Shown here piece after piece: positions 10,401-19,250 of a stretch of DNA of 64,000 nucleotides. Location of the stretch: contig JNEN01001244.1 in the NCBI GenBank assembly GCA_000697355.1, forward strand, positions 310,001-374,000, written 5' to 3'. The stretch is from Syncephalastrum monosporum B8922. Its lineage: Eukaryota > Mucoromycota > Mucoromycetes > Mucorales > Syncephalastraceae. Under the pieces are notes generated by a model. It did not search any database. It was not told where the DNA came from and saw only the letters and a list, made by a program, of their open reading frames with translations. Position numbers and translations under genes: made by a program. Position 1 is the stretch's first letter, and every line of letters starts with the position of its first letter.

Positions 10401-10926
10401 GCTTGCATATCGGAACCTCAGTTGCTGGAGCTTGAGGATTTTGTGGATCTTGAGGGGCCGCTGGCTCGGGTGCTCCTACTGGAAACCCGTAGTGGAACCG
10501 GCAGAGCTTCGAGGTTGCGTCACGGTGCCCGGCTAGGTTGCAGTGCAGACAGACACACAGGGCTTGCATGGCAGCTTCCTCTTCCTCCATGCGTCTCTTC
10601 TTCTCCGCCTTCTTGCGGATGATGACCTCCAAAGGCGTTGCTTGTGCAAAGCGAAGCACAAAGGGCTCGGCGCTCCCGTGGAAGTCAAGCTGGGCTCGCT
10701 TCTGGGCTCTCCCGCTACCGCAATATTTGAGTATGAATAACAGTGAAACTGGTGTCATCACCGACATTACTATATACCTTTCATCAAGAGGGTCTTCAAC
10801 GTCGCTGCCCTCGTACTGGTCCTCGCCAGTGGTTCGAGCTCTTTTCTTGCTATTGTTTGAAACAAGCCATAGCACAGATAAACCTCTTGATATGGATACC
10901 AGTGTATCATTCATACCCTTTATCAA
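7438..10926 (-). CDS. Fanzor1-type RNA-guided nuclease (eukaryotic TnpB homolog)
   Basis: Exons 10926-8060, 7986-7960 and 7906-7438 join in one frame of 1,120 residues; a further 63 bp intron at 10777-10715 may be removed without changing frame. The N-terminal extension has two CX2CX4HX7C zinc knuckles (residues ~126-142 and ~174-190) and basic clusters. After a helical middle, RHLFTMAIRTDGYDIDF leads into the RuvC fold. RuvC-I is WGADPGLKEIFVAS (Asp codon 8568-8566), followed by EIRKMSSAEYYSFAG. RuvC-II is VLVDEYYTSQVCSRC (Glu codon 7701-7699). A CX2C...CX2C zinc ribbon follows, and RuvC-III is WQRDINASRNI (Asp codon 7572-7570). The Glu just before the zinc ribbon matches the rearranged active site reported for Fanzors. 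A PAKKKKVSK nuclear-localisation-like motif lies in exon 3. Fanzors cut DNA directed by an omega RNA. All catalytic residues look intact, so the copy may be active. Confidence 0.88.
8066..8160 (-). repeat. Gln/Glu-coding CTGCTC hexanucleotide repeat inside the Fanzor gene
   Basis: On the plus strand this stretch is built from CTCCTG, CTGTTG and CTGCTG units. On the coding strand it gives an uninterrupted Gln/Glu tract of about 28 residues, directly after an RRRRR cluster and before the first 3' splice junction. It lies between RuvC-I and RuvC-II, outside any catalytic motif. The pattern suggests slippage-driven expansion, so length may vary between strains. Confidence 0.85.
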
Positions 10927-11096
10927 CCATCAGAAGAAGTATAAACAGCAGTTGCGCGGAAAATTGGGTTGGAAAGAAGAAGAGTATATAGAAAGCTACA
11001 AGAAAACAATAGGAAGAAGGGAGAAGTGAGGAGGAAGAACGAAGGACGAAGAAGAAGTAGATGATGAGGGAATCGTTCCATTTTATATATCAATAT
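10927..11096 (-). promoter_or_regulatory. Fanzor promoter: TATA box and CT-rich leader
   Basis: Read on the minus strand, an ATATATAAAATGG element (plus positions about 11080-11092) is followed by roughly 60 bp of almost pure pyrimidine (CTTCTTCTTCGTCC-like) and then a leader of about 100 bp to the ATG at 10926. This is the same layout as the host housekeeping genes in the window, so the nuclease gene seems able to be transcribed. Confidence 0.55.
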
Positions 11097-11272
11097 CATG
11101 CATCAGTGTCCACATTGTTTGAAATCAGTGATTAAGAGGCTTGCTATGTCTATTTCATGCATCACTTTCCACCTGGTTTAAAAACAGTGAGTAAGAGGTC
11201 TGCTATGTCATTCCATGAATCAGTGTTCACAATGTTTGAAATCAGTGATGCTTGATATGTCACTTTCACGTA
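11097..11272. repeat. Three tandem ~58 bp repeats upstream of the Fanzor promoter
   Basis: Three imperfect direct copies start at 11097, 11156 and 11214 with the motif CATGCATCAGTGTCCAC, then a TTTGAAATCAGTGA core and a GCTATGTC end. The period is 58-59 bp and the third copy is the most worn at its end. There is no gap between copies, so this is a tandem array and not a CRISPR-like array. It ends directly at the TATA box region of the Fanzor gene, which suggests either an upstream regulatory array or a subterminal repeat of the mobile element. Confidence 0.8.
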
Positions 11273-12903
11273 ACCTTTTCATGTCTCAACTTCATGTGCA
11301 GTGCCCGCTAAAATATTAGCCCAGGAAAAAAAGGGCCAGCAAAGCTGCAAACGGGAGATTGGGGCCAATTTTCGGTTCACTTATTTCTCCCTCGAGCTAG
11401 CCGTCAGAAAGAGTTACTTTGCTTCAGATGCATATGGACAGGGATTTTTCAGCCAAGGAATATGACGATAGGCGCAAGGAAGAAGATCTGAGAAAATCAG
11501 CCAGGGACTATCAGGAATGGGATGCTGACGTCTATACGTAGGTCCAATGTGATCAAGACAGGATGGATAAACTGTGGACAACAGGACCCAAATGAGAGGG
11601 TGAGCAGAAGTACAAGATTGACGGATCTAATACAAGACAGAAGGGACTACCTATATGGATCAGAAACCTATTCTGCTTAGTGATTGGGCATCTGGCGTCT
11701 TCATACCTGCGGGGCAGAGGCAGGGCAGAGGCTTGCCAGAAATCTAGTGGGCTTTAACTTATGATCGACTAGATTGACGAGAATGGACAGAGGATTTGAG
11801 GATGGATTATTGGATATCGTTTATTACTTGATATGTTGGATCTTGCACATGTGTAGATACTGCTCATGACAACGATATCTTTGAATTAAATATACAAGAG
11901 TCATTTTGTGAAATTCTTTTGATTGAATTTGCATCTCTTACATGAGCTTCTCTCTAGTAAAAGATATAGCACATATCATAGAAGGATTCATGATCATAAA
12001 GAAAATATATATCAAATCTATGCTGTACTTGATGATGGTGATACTGCTTTGAGGGAGCCACAAAAATTATATGAATTCTTCAGAATAAGAAATATAATCA
12101 TAGTAAACAAGAATAAAAGATTAAACAGTTCTACTTTAAATGGGGTTACAGCTTTCACAACTGCTCTTAAAATTGAAGAGACCATAAGCGCATTATTCTC
12201 TCTATCTCTGTTTTTTTTTGTTGGTCCTAACGAGTGACAAAAAGGTCGATTGGCGTGTGCCGAATCCGTTAGTTCGAGGAAAATAGAAAAAGCTTCAGCT
12301 GCACGGGCGCCTGGCCATGAATAACGCAAGTAGCAGATCCCATAAGCGCCGTCGGGACATGGCCGTGTGTGCATAATCATCACGGACCTGAACTTAATAA
12401 TACCGCTCAAAGTCTGCACAGGATGTTTTGCATGCGATTGAATTCTATGTAAACATCATCAGTCGACTGTCGCTACGAGGTGGAATATCCGACAGATGAT
12501 ACTTGAATGATGGTTTACTCGTTTTTACGGTGACAACGTGCAACCGGCTTATTAATTCTTTGACAGGGACCTAGGGGGGGTTCAATTGTCTGAGTAAAGA
12601 CGGCTTCTATTTATTGTTCATGCCTCCATTACTCGCAAAAATATTACACCGAGGATCCGGACGGTGAAAGGGAAAGTCCTCGTCTCCAGCATCGGGGTTT
12701 AATGGCGAGGATAATATCGACCGTCGGTAAATCGGTTCAGGCGCGCACGTCTGACATGGCTGCGCTTGGCCCCCTCCGCCCTCCCCCTTTTCTCAAGGCC
12801 AACGGGCAGCCATCGTTTCTTGGATTTCCCTCCTTCTCTTCTTTTTTCTTCGTCGCTTCCAGCTCAATCCTTCTCTTTTCATTCGTTCCCTTCTATCTCA
12901 GAA
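11273..12903. other. Probable decayed mobile-element or pseudogene block
   Basis: About 1.6 kb with no intact gene. At 11430-11680 several short plus-strand frames look protein-like but are broken by stops and frame changes, for example DFSAKEYDDRRKEEDLRKSA followed in another frame by DRMDKLWTTGP. From about 11820 to 12230 the base composition becomes markedly AT-rich and an open frame of 104 codons (11923-12237) appears with no recognisable family. The right end (12640-12903) contains the promoter and pyrimidine-rich leader of the SH3 gene. The block adjoins the Fanzor and may be part of the same insertion. Confidence 0.35.
11923..12237 (+). pseudogene. AT-rich open frame of unknown origin
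   Basis: A 104-codon frame lies inside the AT-rich part of the accessory block. The translated product contains QIYAVLDDGDTALREPQKLY and later NGVTAFTTALKIEET, which look like genuine protein, but the C-terminal end runs into a low-complexity FSLSLFFFVG stretch. Codon use is much more AT-biased than in the neighbouring genes, suggesting foreign or long-decayed DNA. No homologous family is recognised; it may be an exon or a relic of a mobile element. Confidence 0.25.
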
Positions 12904-13933
12904 ATGAACAGAGAAGCCACATTTGCCAATTATGTGCTGGACTCTGTCCGCAAAGACCTTGACTTCCTCAAGGCACAGCAGTACTTGACACCAGAGGCCT
13001 ACAACACCATTGTGAGCAATCTGCCTTCGAACAGTGCGCCATCGCCAGCAGGGCGCGCGATGCCTTCTCCTGCGCCAGGTTCGGCTACCGCGCCATCACC
13101 CGCTGGCGGTGCCGCACCTCCGCCACCTTCGTACCAGGCTTCGACCGGCCTGGCAAAGGCAGAGGCACTTTATGACTTTACCGGCGCCAACCCGCAGGAT
13201 CTCAGCTTCCGCCGTGGTGACTTGATTACCGTGACCGAATATGGTAGGTGCCTTTTTGTTTCCTGTGTCCCCAACCGCTCAAAAAATAATAAAAATGCTC
13301 ACGATCAAAACAAACGACACGTAAAAAGTCAACAATGACTGGTGGCGTGGATCGCTGCAGGGAAAGACTGGATTGTTCCCGAGCAACTATGTCGAAAAGA
13401 AGCAAACGTACGTAATCTAGGATAAATACATCGTATGTCCGTGTAGGAGCTTATTTGTTTATCATTGTAGGCCACCTCCTCCGCCTCCCCCAGCGGAAAA
13501 GGCGGCGCCACCTCCACCGCCACCTTCGGGAGGTGAGAACAACTCGTATGGCGGTGGTTATCCTCCCCCGCCTAGCGCAGGCGGCTACGGCGGCAGCCCT
13601 TATGGTGGTGCGGGCGGTAGCGGCTACGGTGCTCCTCCTCCTGCCCAACCTTACGGCTATCCTCCTCCGCCAGCCCAGCAGTACGCTCCCTCCCCCGTCA
13701 GCCAAGGCGCGCCTCCACCGGCCGTTCCAGCCGCTGCTCCTCCTGCTGAAGAGCATAAGAGCGGCAGCAAGTGGGGCAACATGGCCTCCAAGGTTGGAGG
13801 CAACGTTGCCAATGCCGCCACCTGGGGTTTCGGTGCCACACGTAAGTGACCTCGGTTGATCACACATGCAAGCGAGATATTAATCGGATGATCCTTCTTA
13901 GTTGGCAGCGAAGCCGCCCATTCTATCTTTTAA
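12904..13933 (+). CDS. SH3-domain protein of the Lsb1/Pin3 family
   Basis: Four exons give about 280 residues. The N-terminal helix (NREATFANYVLDSVRKDLDF) and the short C-terminal block SKWGNMASKVGGNVANAATW with GATLGSEAAHSIF at the end match the ends of yeast Lsb1/Pin3. Between them is an SH3 domain: ALYDFTGANPQDLSFRRGD, then WWRGSLQGKTGLFPSNYVE after an intron at the EY/VNN junction. A long Pro/Gly/Tyr-rich linker follows. In yeast these proteins bind the WASP homologue Las17 and tune Arp2/3 actin assembly and prion behaviour (family knowledge). The start at 12904 is preferred over in-frame upstream codons because it follows a long pyrimidine leader. The gene appears complete. Confidence 0.85.
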
Positions 13934-14210
13934 ACAAGTCGAATCAATTGGACTATACCATTTCCGCGTACAGTGCAACTCTTTGGATCCTCGCAAACGG
14001 GTAGAAAATGATTTTTCTTTTGTTTGGGAAAGCTTGGAACAAACAGGGCGAGCCGCGCGCGGGTACCTGTCAGGCACATTATTTGAAACCTCAATAAATA
14101 GAAACTTCTCAAAACACATTTCGTGTGCCATATAACACAACCTTTTTCATGGCTGCGTGATAGCAGGCTTTATTCCTTTCTCCCTTCTCTTCCCCCGCTT
14201 GCTTGTGATC
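13934..14210. promoter_or_regulatory. Gap between SH3 gene and SPX-VTC gene
   Basis: The two genes are in tandem on the plus strand. The left part is the SH3 gene 3' UTR. A pyrimidine tract (TTCCTTTCTCCCTTCTCTTC) at about 14172-14200 runs up to the ATG at 14211 and marks the leader of the SPX-VTC gene. No other feature was seen. Confidence 0.4.
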
Positions 14211-16619
14211 ATGCACCTTACTTACGACACGATCCCTCCCGTGCTTTTGCCTAGCGTCATCGACCTGGCTAGCTTGACTGATGTCACGCGCATCCTCGCG
14301 GACTCCTCTGATGGTGGACATGCCTTTGTAAAGACCTATCAGGAAGAGCAGGTGTATCCTTGGCGATTTTACTATATCGACCTTGCTGCGTTTCAGCAGC
14401 AATCTAAAAGGCCTTTTCTCATCACTTTTTCCGAGGAGCTTACGAAGGTATGCAATCAAATAAATGTCAAAAGAGACAGAACCAGCGGACGTGTCCGAGC
14501 TCGGATCCAATGCTGATTATCCATGCCTCTGCCTCTGCCTATTATGGCCGTTCTTGGGTTGAATAGGTGCACGACTTTTACACGCTGAAGCTGGACGAGA
14601 TTGAGCGCCGCATTGCACACCATAGTGATCCGGCTCGCAAGAAGAAAAACAACAGAATCCAGCTGTCGGACGAGTTACAGCGCATTGCAGCTGATATCGT
14701 GAACCTTTATCGGTTCTGCCGACAAAATTATCGCGCAGTGGCCTATGTTGTTGTCACCCGTGATCAGCAAAACCGTAACAACAAGGATGATGAGCAAGTC
14801 TTGCGCCGCGTCCTCGAGACGCAGCCGGTGTATGATCCGAAGCTTCTGTTGCAAGCTGCCAATGCTTATGGGAAATTGTGCAAAAAGATAGAGCCACTAG
14901 CGCCCACACCTACCTCCTCGTCTTCTTCATCTTACTTTAGCACACACGAGTCGCTCCGTCAGGTGCCACATTATTTCTATCAAAATTCAACGGGTAGTAA
15001 CATTTCCGTGGCGACCGAGCGCAGCACGGCTCGCTTGCCACGTAAGCCAGCCTTGCTTCCCCCTTCACCAGCTGTATCCGACCATGAGGATAGTGACGAC
15101 ACTGTTTCAAGTGTCACGCTTAACGATCGCTACAGCACCTCCCAAACGTTCCTACTCCATCCGAACCAGCTGATGGATGCGATGGTGTGGATTGGCCAGC
15201 ACCTCGATCCACAGCGCCCCGACCTGCAGCATTTGACGACGCTCTACCTTGACTCTGACTTGATGGGTGGCTACGAGGCACAATGCAAACATCAGGATCA
15301 CGTGGCACGATGTGTGCAGTATTCGCGCGGCAAAGTCAAGCAGGATGATTTGGCTGCACTAGAAACGACGACGTTTCGCAATGGAGGCACAGCATTTGCG
15401 ACACATTATCAGTGGCTGAAACCAAAGCACGTTAACCGTTGGCTCGACGATGACACATCGCCTCCGCCCTGGGACGCCAGTCTAAACGCAGGTCCATATA
15501 ACAAAAGAAAAAACAAACAAAAAGGAAAAATGGTCGTGTTATACTTATATGGCGCTTTCTTTGTTATTCTTCTGTATACGCTCTTTCTTTATATGTATAC
15601 GCATCTATAGTGCTTCAGGCTGAATACGTCCACGCCACTTTTGCCGACCCCAAAGATGTTGTACATGTGTCCGTCGATACCGACATTGTCTTGGCGAGAC
15701 CTCCGACTCTGCAAGGCACTGCTCCCTACCCTTACAGCCCATCCAGTCCTTCCGACACCCTTCTCTTCCCGACGGCCGTGGTCCAAGTCACCTTCTCGCC
15801 AAAACTGTCGTATGCTCAAGTGGTCGCCGAGCATCCTTGGCTGGTTGATCTTATGGATTTGGTAAGCGATACGCCTCAAACGTCCTTCGGTTAATGATGA
15901 AACCAACCTGTCATTTCTCAGAGCGAGCCTGTCCAACACTTTTCGCTTTATGTGCATGGCGTGAGCTCCTTACATAAGGGGCAAGAATCACCCTGGGTAC
16001 GTCGATCTATGAAGCAAGGTCGTTCCTATCATATAGGCGAGATACTAAAATGAAGCAACAGGAACATCACTTGGACCAGCTGGATACGCGTTGCTCACTG
16101 AGTAAGCTTTTCTATGACCCAGCCGACAGCACACGAAGCTTGCATAGCAAGAAACGCAAACGAGCGAGCCTGCCACGCAGTAAGGACAGTGACCGGTCTC
16201 TAAGCAGTAACAGCTGTTATAGCACAGGCGACGGTCTGTCCACACCGACTCTAACCGTGAACAATGCGGCATCATTAGCGCCTCCCGGCGGGATTGAGAA
16301 AGGAGAGCAAACGCCCTTGCTGGAGCATCAGTCATCATACTGCAGCTTTGACCACCCTAGCTCCTCACGCGCGGACGCCTCCCAATGTCGTAGCTGCAAA
16401 CCCAAGAAGGTCGCTCAAGCTGTCCAGACCCTTTTCAAGAAGACAGAGCATCCGCTCGTACTGCCTTACCACCGCGACGATATCACCGAGGCAGAGACGC
16501 GAACAGTGTTGGGTGGTAACAAGCGGGCGCTCCGACTCATCTTGGTCACAGGCATTGTGTCTCTCTCGGTTGCGTTTATCTTCTATCGAGTGCTTTTATT
16601 CACGTTGTCTGAATCATGA
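14211..16619 (+). CDS. SPX-VTC domain protein, vacuolar transporter chaperone-like
   Basis: Five exons. Residues ~45-60 carry YPWRFYYIDLAAFQ, matching the P.WR..YI.Y start of SPX domains, and the following exon continues with EELTKVHDFYTLKLDEIERR and the ELQRIAADIVNLYRFCRQNY helix. After a Ser/Pro-rich spacer comes a VTC-type tunnel domain: TTLYLDSDLMGGYEAQ, AEYVHATFADPKDVVHVSVD and FPTAVVQVTFS, then HPWLVDLMDL, with HFSLYVHG in the next exon. A single C-terminal membrane helix (LILVTGIVSLSVAFIFYRVL) ends the protein. VTC complexes make polyphosphate at the vacuole under inositol-pyrophosphate control via SPX. Here the basic R.R pair expected near VARCVQY is incomplete, so this may be an accessory subunit and not the polymerase. 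The family call is firm; the subunit identity is open. Confidence 0.78.
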
Positions 16620-16675
16620 ATAAAGTGTATACCATCTAAATCGTACAACATGTGCCCCGTTGGATATCATTCAGT

Positions 16676-17610
16676 TCAGAAGGTCGACGGTGGTGGTACG
16701 ACACCGTGCAGATCTATTTTGGCCTGGACGCGCTTTTCGAGTTCAAACAGGTGATCATCACTTGCGTCGGGGCAAATGGCACGCAAGGCAGCGGCCAGAT
16801 TGAGCAAGTATTCGGCGTTCCAACCCGATGGACCGTGTGTTTCGTAAATCTGCTGTGCAAGGGCTTCCATGGGAGCAGGTCCGACATAGGCCTCGTTGTC
16901 GGTGGTGGCAATGTAGACCAGGGCGTTCTTGACCGCAGGCGCCTCTTCGCCCGCCCGGTAGACATCGACGGTGTGTACGGTGTAGCCATTCTTCTCACGG
17001 TGATCGAGGTAGGCACGGGTGGCCTCGGCGTCGTCGGAGGGGATCTTGAAGGCCACGCCCCATGTCACGTCATCGTGGCCGTGCTGAACGCAACAGGGTC
17101 AATTGCTTGAAAAGGTGAACACGATGAACGGTTCTAGGCTTACCACATCCTCCATCGTTTTCCACTCGTCGTAAGGTATCAGAGTCACTACACGACCCGG
17201 CTTTTCAGGTGTGCCACGATGGTCTTCACTATGCTGAGTCAGATATGAAACAATGTTGTCAGTGTCAATTTCCCCTGTCCTTTGTGTATTTGTGTGCGTG
17301 CGTATTTCTGTAGCACAGCCCATCCTCGCTTAGTACTGACCTGCCAGAAGCGGCGCACGTAGTTCTTGATGTAGCCTACCACCCTAGTAGAAGTAGGACG
17401 GTCAGTGGTGCCAACGTTTCTGTGTCGCCATTCAAAAGCTTACTTCGACTCATAATGGATGGGAGGCTTCCAAATGAGGGAACCATAGCCAAAGACCCAA
17501 ATGCCCTGATCGGGTGCTTGTTCTAAGACAGCGTCGATGGCATCGGCTTCAGTTTTGATTTGGGATTTGTCAGGGACGTTATTGAGAGGATCGGTGGTGG
17601 TGGGCGGCAT
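16676..17610 (-). CDS. GCG1: ChaC-like glutathione-specific gamma-glutamylcyclotransferase
   Basis: Four exons, start ATG at 17610. The first exon ends a short leader with GIWVFGYGSLIWKP, the family's substrate-binding loop. Next come VVGYIKNYVRRFWQ and SEDHRGTPEKPGRVVTLIPY, then VTWGVAFKIPSDD and YLDHREKNGYTVHTV, where the Glu of the HREKNGY motif is the catalytic acid. The end has DNEAYVGPAPMEALAQQI and GPSGWNAEYLLNLAAALRA. The enzyme cleaves glutathione to 5-oxoproline and Cys-Gly in the cytosol (family knowledge). It converges with the SPX-VTC gene, leaving only 56 bp between stop codons. It shares a promoter region with the divergent gene at 17913. No damage was seen. Confidence 0.9.
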
Positions 17611-17912
17611 ACTTGAGTGGAGAAAGAAAGACAAGTTCGGTTTCACTTAGTTCAGCCGTTGCACGCTTGTACAATAAAAAAAGGGCGCCTCCTCCATGCA
17701 TGACACAAATGCGATATATCAGTCAACTCATGATAGGCCATGCTTCTCTTGAGCACGATATATATCTGGCTAGTGGTCATCGACTATGGCACGACAAAGT
17801 GCCGTTTGCATACGGTTTAGTGAGAAGCAGTTCATTGGATTTACCGTGTAATTGTTTCCGGGGAAGCTCAGCTATTCCTGCTTTTTTCCATCATCATATC
17901 ACTCCATTATTG
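17611..17912. promoter_or_regulatory. Shared promoter of the ChaC-like gene and the 17913 gene
   Basis: A 302 bp divergent intergenic region. In the plus direction a frame is open upstream of 17913, but its translation is not protein-like and the first ATG that begins a sensible sequence is 17913. An ATATATCTGG element near 17758 is a possible TATA-like site. No operators could be recognised. Confidence 0.4.
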
Positions 17913-18962
17913 ATGAATGAAGTGTTCTCTGAGGCGCAGCCTGGTGCTATTCTAGGGGCCTCATGGGGTCAGATTTCAACACAACCTTCCTCGTCCAAAC
18001 AGCCTCCTGTCCATCCGACGCACCGCCTTTCGTCAGTAACCCATGGACCCTCTTCACCCGGATCATCTTACGGCAACCACAACAACAATAACAACAGCGA
18101 CGACGACGACGACGACGACTATACAACGCTCTCCATCACCAGCTGGGATCAGTGCTCAGCAAAATCGAAGAATACAACAGCAGCCCGCGGGTGGGGCGAT
18201 CTAGTGGATCCCAACTTCCAGATCAAAGCAAATGGCCTCGGTAGCGGTAATCTTCACCGAAAAGGAGCCAACTACGTCCCAGTCGATGAATCATATATTC
18301 TGCAACAGCGCAGCAAGCAACCCAACTCGAAAGCTGTCAAAAAATCGCTGAAGGCCAAAGAAAGTCCTGCCGTAGTCCAAGCACAGGCGAGCGCGAATGG
18401 CATCCAACCTAGCCCTCCAAAGGCGAAAAAGAAAGCGAAGACAGCCAAGAAAGTCAAACCGGTTATATCACCTGCTTCCTATCAAAGTAATATCGCCACG
18501 ACAACGACAACGACAACGAAATTGACGAATGACTTTGCCAATCGTGTGGACGTGCCCGCCGATTCTCGATGGAACGCCGACCAGCTTGCCTCGGTTCCCT
18601 TTTGGCAGCAATCATACGCACCTACAACGTCGTCGTCCGTATCCTCATCATTACCCTCACCTCATGGCTCCTCGTATGCTTATGACTCCACTGTGTCGAC
18701 AACTGCGCAGACCTCTCCACAGGTGACGGCTTCCCTTCTTCACTCTCCTCCGACTGAGCCCGTGCTCGTCATCAAGATACCCATTGCCACCGGCATCAAA
18801 ATCGATTTACCTATTGGTAAGGAGGACCCGAAAACCACCGTGAAGCGATTTGTGGAAAAGCACTCTTTCGACATTGATGATACAGTGCTGCATAAGCTTC
18901 ATCACACAGTCTCTCTTCTTCAGGACGCGGCGGTCCGCCGAATGGCATCCTCAGGGACATAG
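17913..18962 (+). CDS. Low-complexity protein with a conserved-looking C-terminal domain
   Basis: A single-exon frame of 349 residues from the ATG at 17913; the frame is open further upstream, so the start could lie earlier. The middle is Ser/Pro/Thr-rich with an Asn/Asp run and Lys-rich patches (PKAKKKAKTAKKVKP), suggesting a nuclear or RNA-associated protein. The last ~80 residues are different: VLVIKIPIATGIKIDLPIGK, then DPKTTVKRFVEKHSFDIDD and a final helix. That strand-turn-strand-helix pattern resembles a ubiquitin-like beta-grasp module, but this is inference from the pattern alone. I do not recognise the family and propose no function. Confidence 0.65.
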   Translation: MNEVFSEAQPGAILGASWGQISTQPSSSKQPPVHPTHRLSSVTHGPSSPGSSYGNHNNNNNSDDDDDDDYTTLSITSWDQCSAKSKNTTAARGWGDLVDPNFQIKANGLGSGNLHRKGANYVPVDESYILQQRSKQPNSKAVKKSLKAKESPAVVQAQASANGIQPSPPKAKKKAKTAKKVKPVISPASYQSNIATTTTTTTKLTNDFANRVDVPADSRWNADQLASVPFWQQSYAPTTSSSVSSSLPSPHGSSYAYDSTVSTTAQTSPQVTASLLHSPPTEPVLVIKIPIATGIKIDLPIGKEDPKTTVKRFVEKHSFDIDDTVLHKLHHTVSLLQDAAVRRMASSGT

Positions 18963-19250
18963 AAAAAAAAAAAAGAATACGCAGAAGAAAAAGAAAGAAA
19001 AAAGAAGTCAAGCATGGGGAATATGAATCTCTGGCATGGAAGCATACGCATACAATTGAATTGAATAATAAAAAAGGGGGAAGACCAGGCCATCTTTGGT
19101 AGATCATGCATTTTGACATTTTTCTTGTTCAGCCACTGATTGCAGGAGAGAGAGGGAGAAAAGAGAGGCAGCCACAAAATTTGACAGCGGGAGCGGAAAA
19201 GAAGCAAAGAGTTCGCTTTTTCTGCACCGTTTTTCAAACGAGATTCACCC

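Noticed and set aside
10357..10551. Retrotransposon Gag reading of the zinc knuckles
   Set aside because: The same protein carries complete RuvC motifs and no reverse transcriptase, protease or integrase motif is present nearby.
11097..11272. Possible CRISPR array
   Set aside because: The copies are contiguous tandem repeats without spacers, only three units, in eukaryotic DNA.
7200..12640. Terminal inverted repeats of a Fanzor-bearing transposon
   Set aside because: No convincing inverted pair or target-site duplication could be matched by eye between the two flanks; only a computed self-alignment could settle it.
13451..13867. Antisense and alternative-frame ORFs rich in Arg/Ala
   Set aside because: They mirror the Pro/Gly/Ala-rich linker of the SH3 gene and have no independent support.
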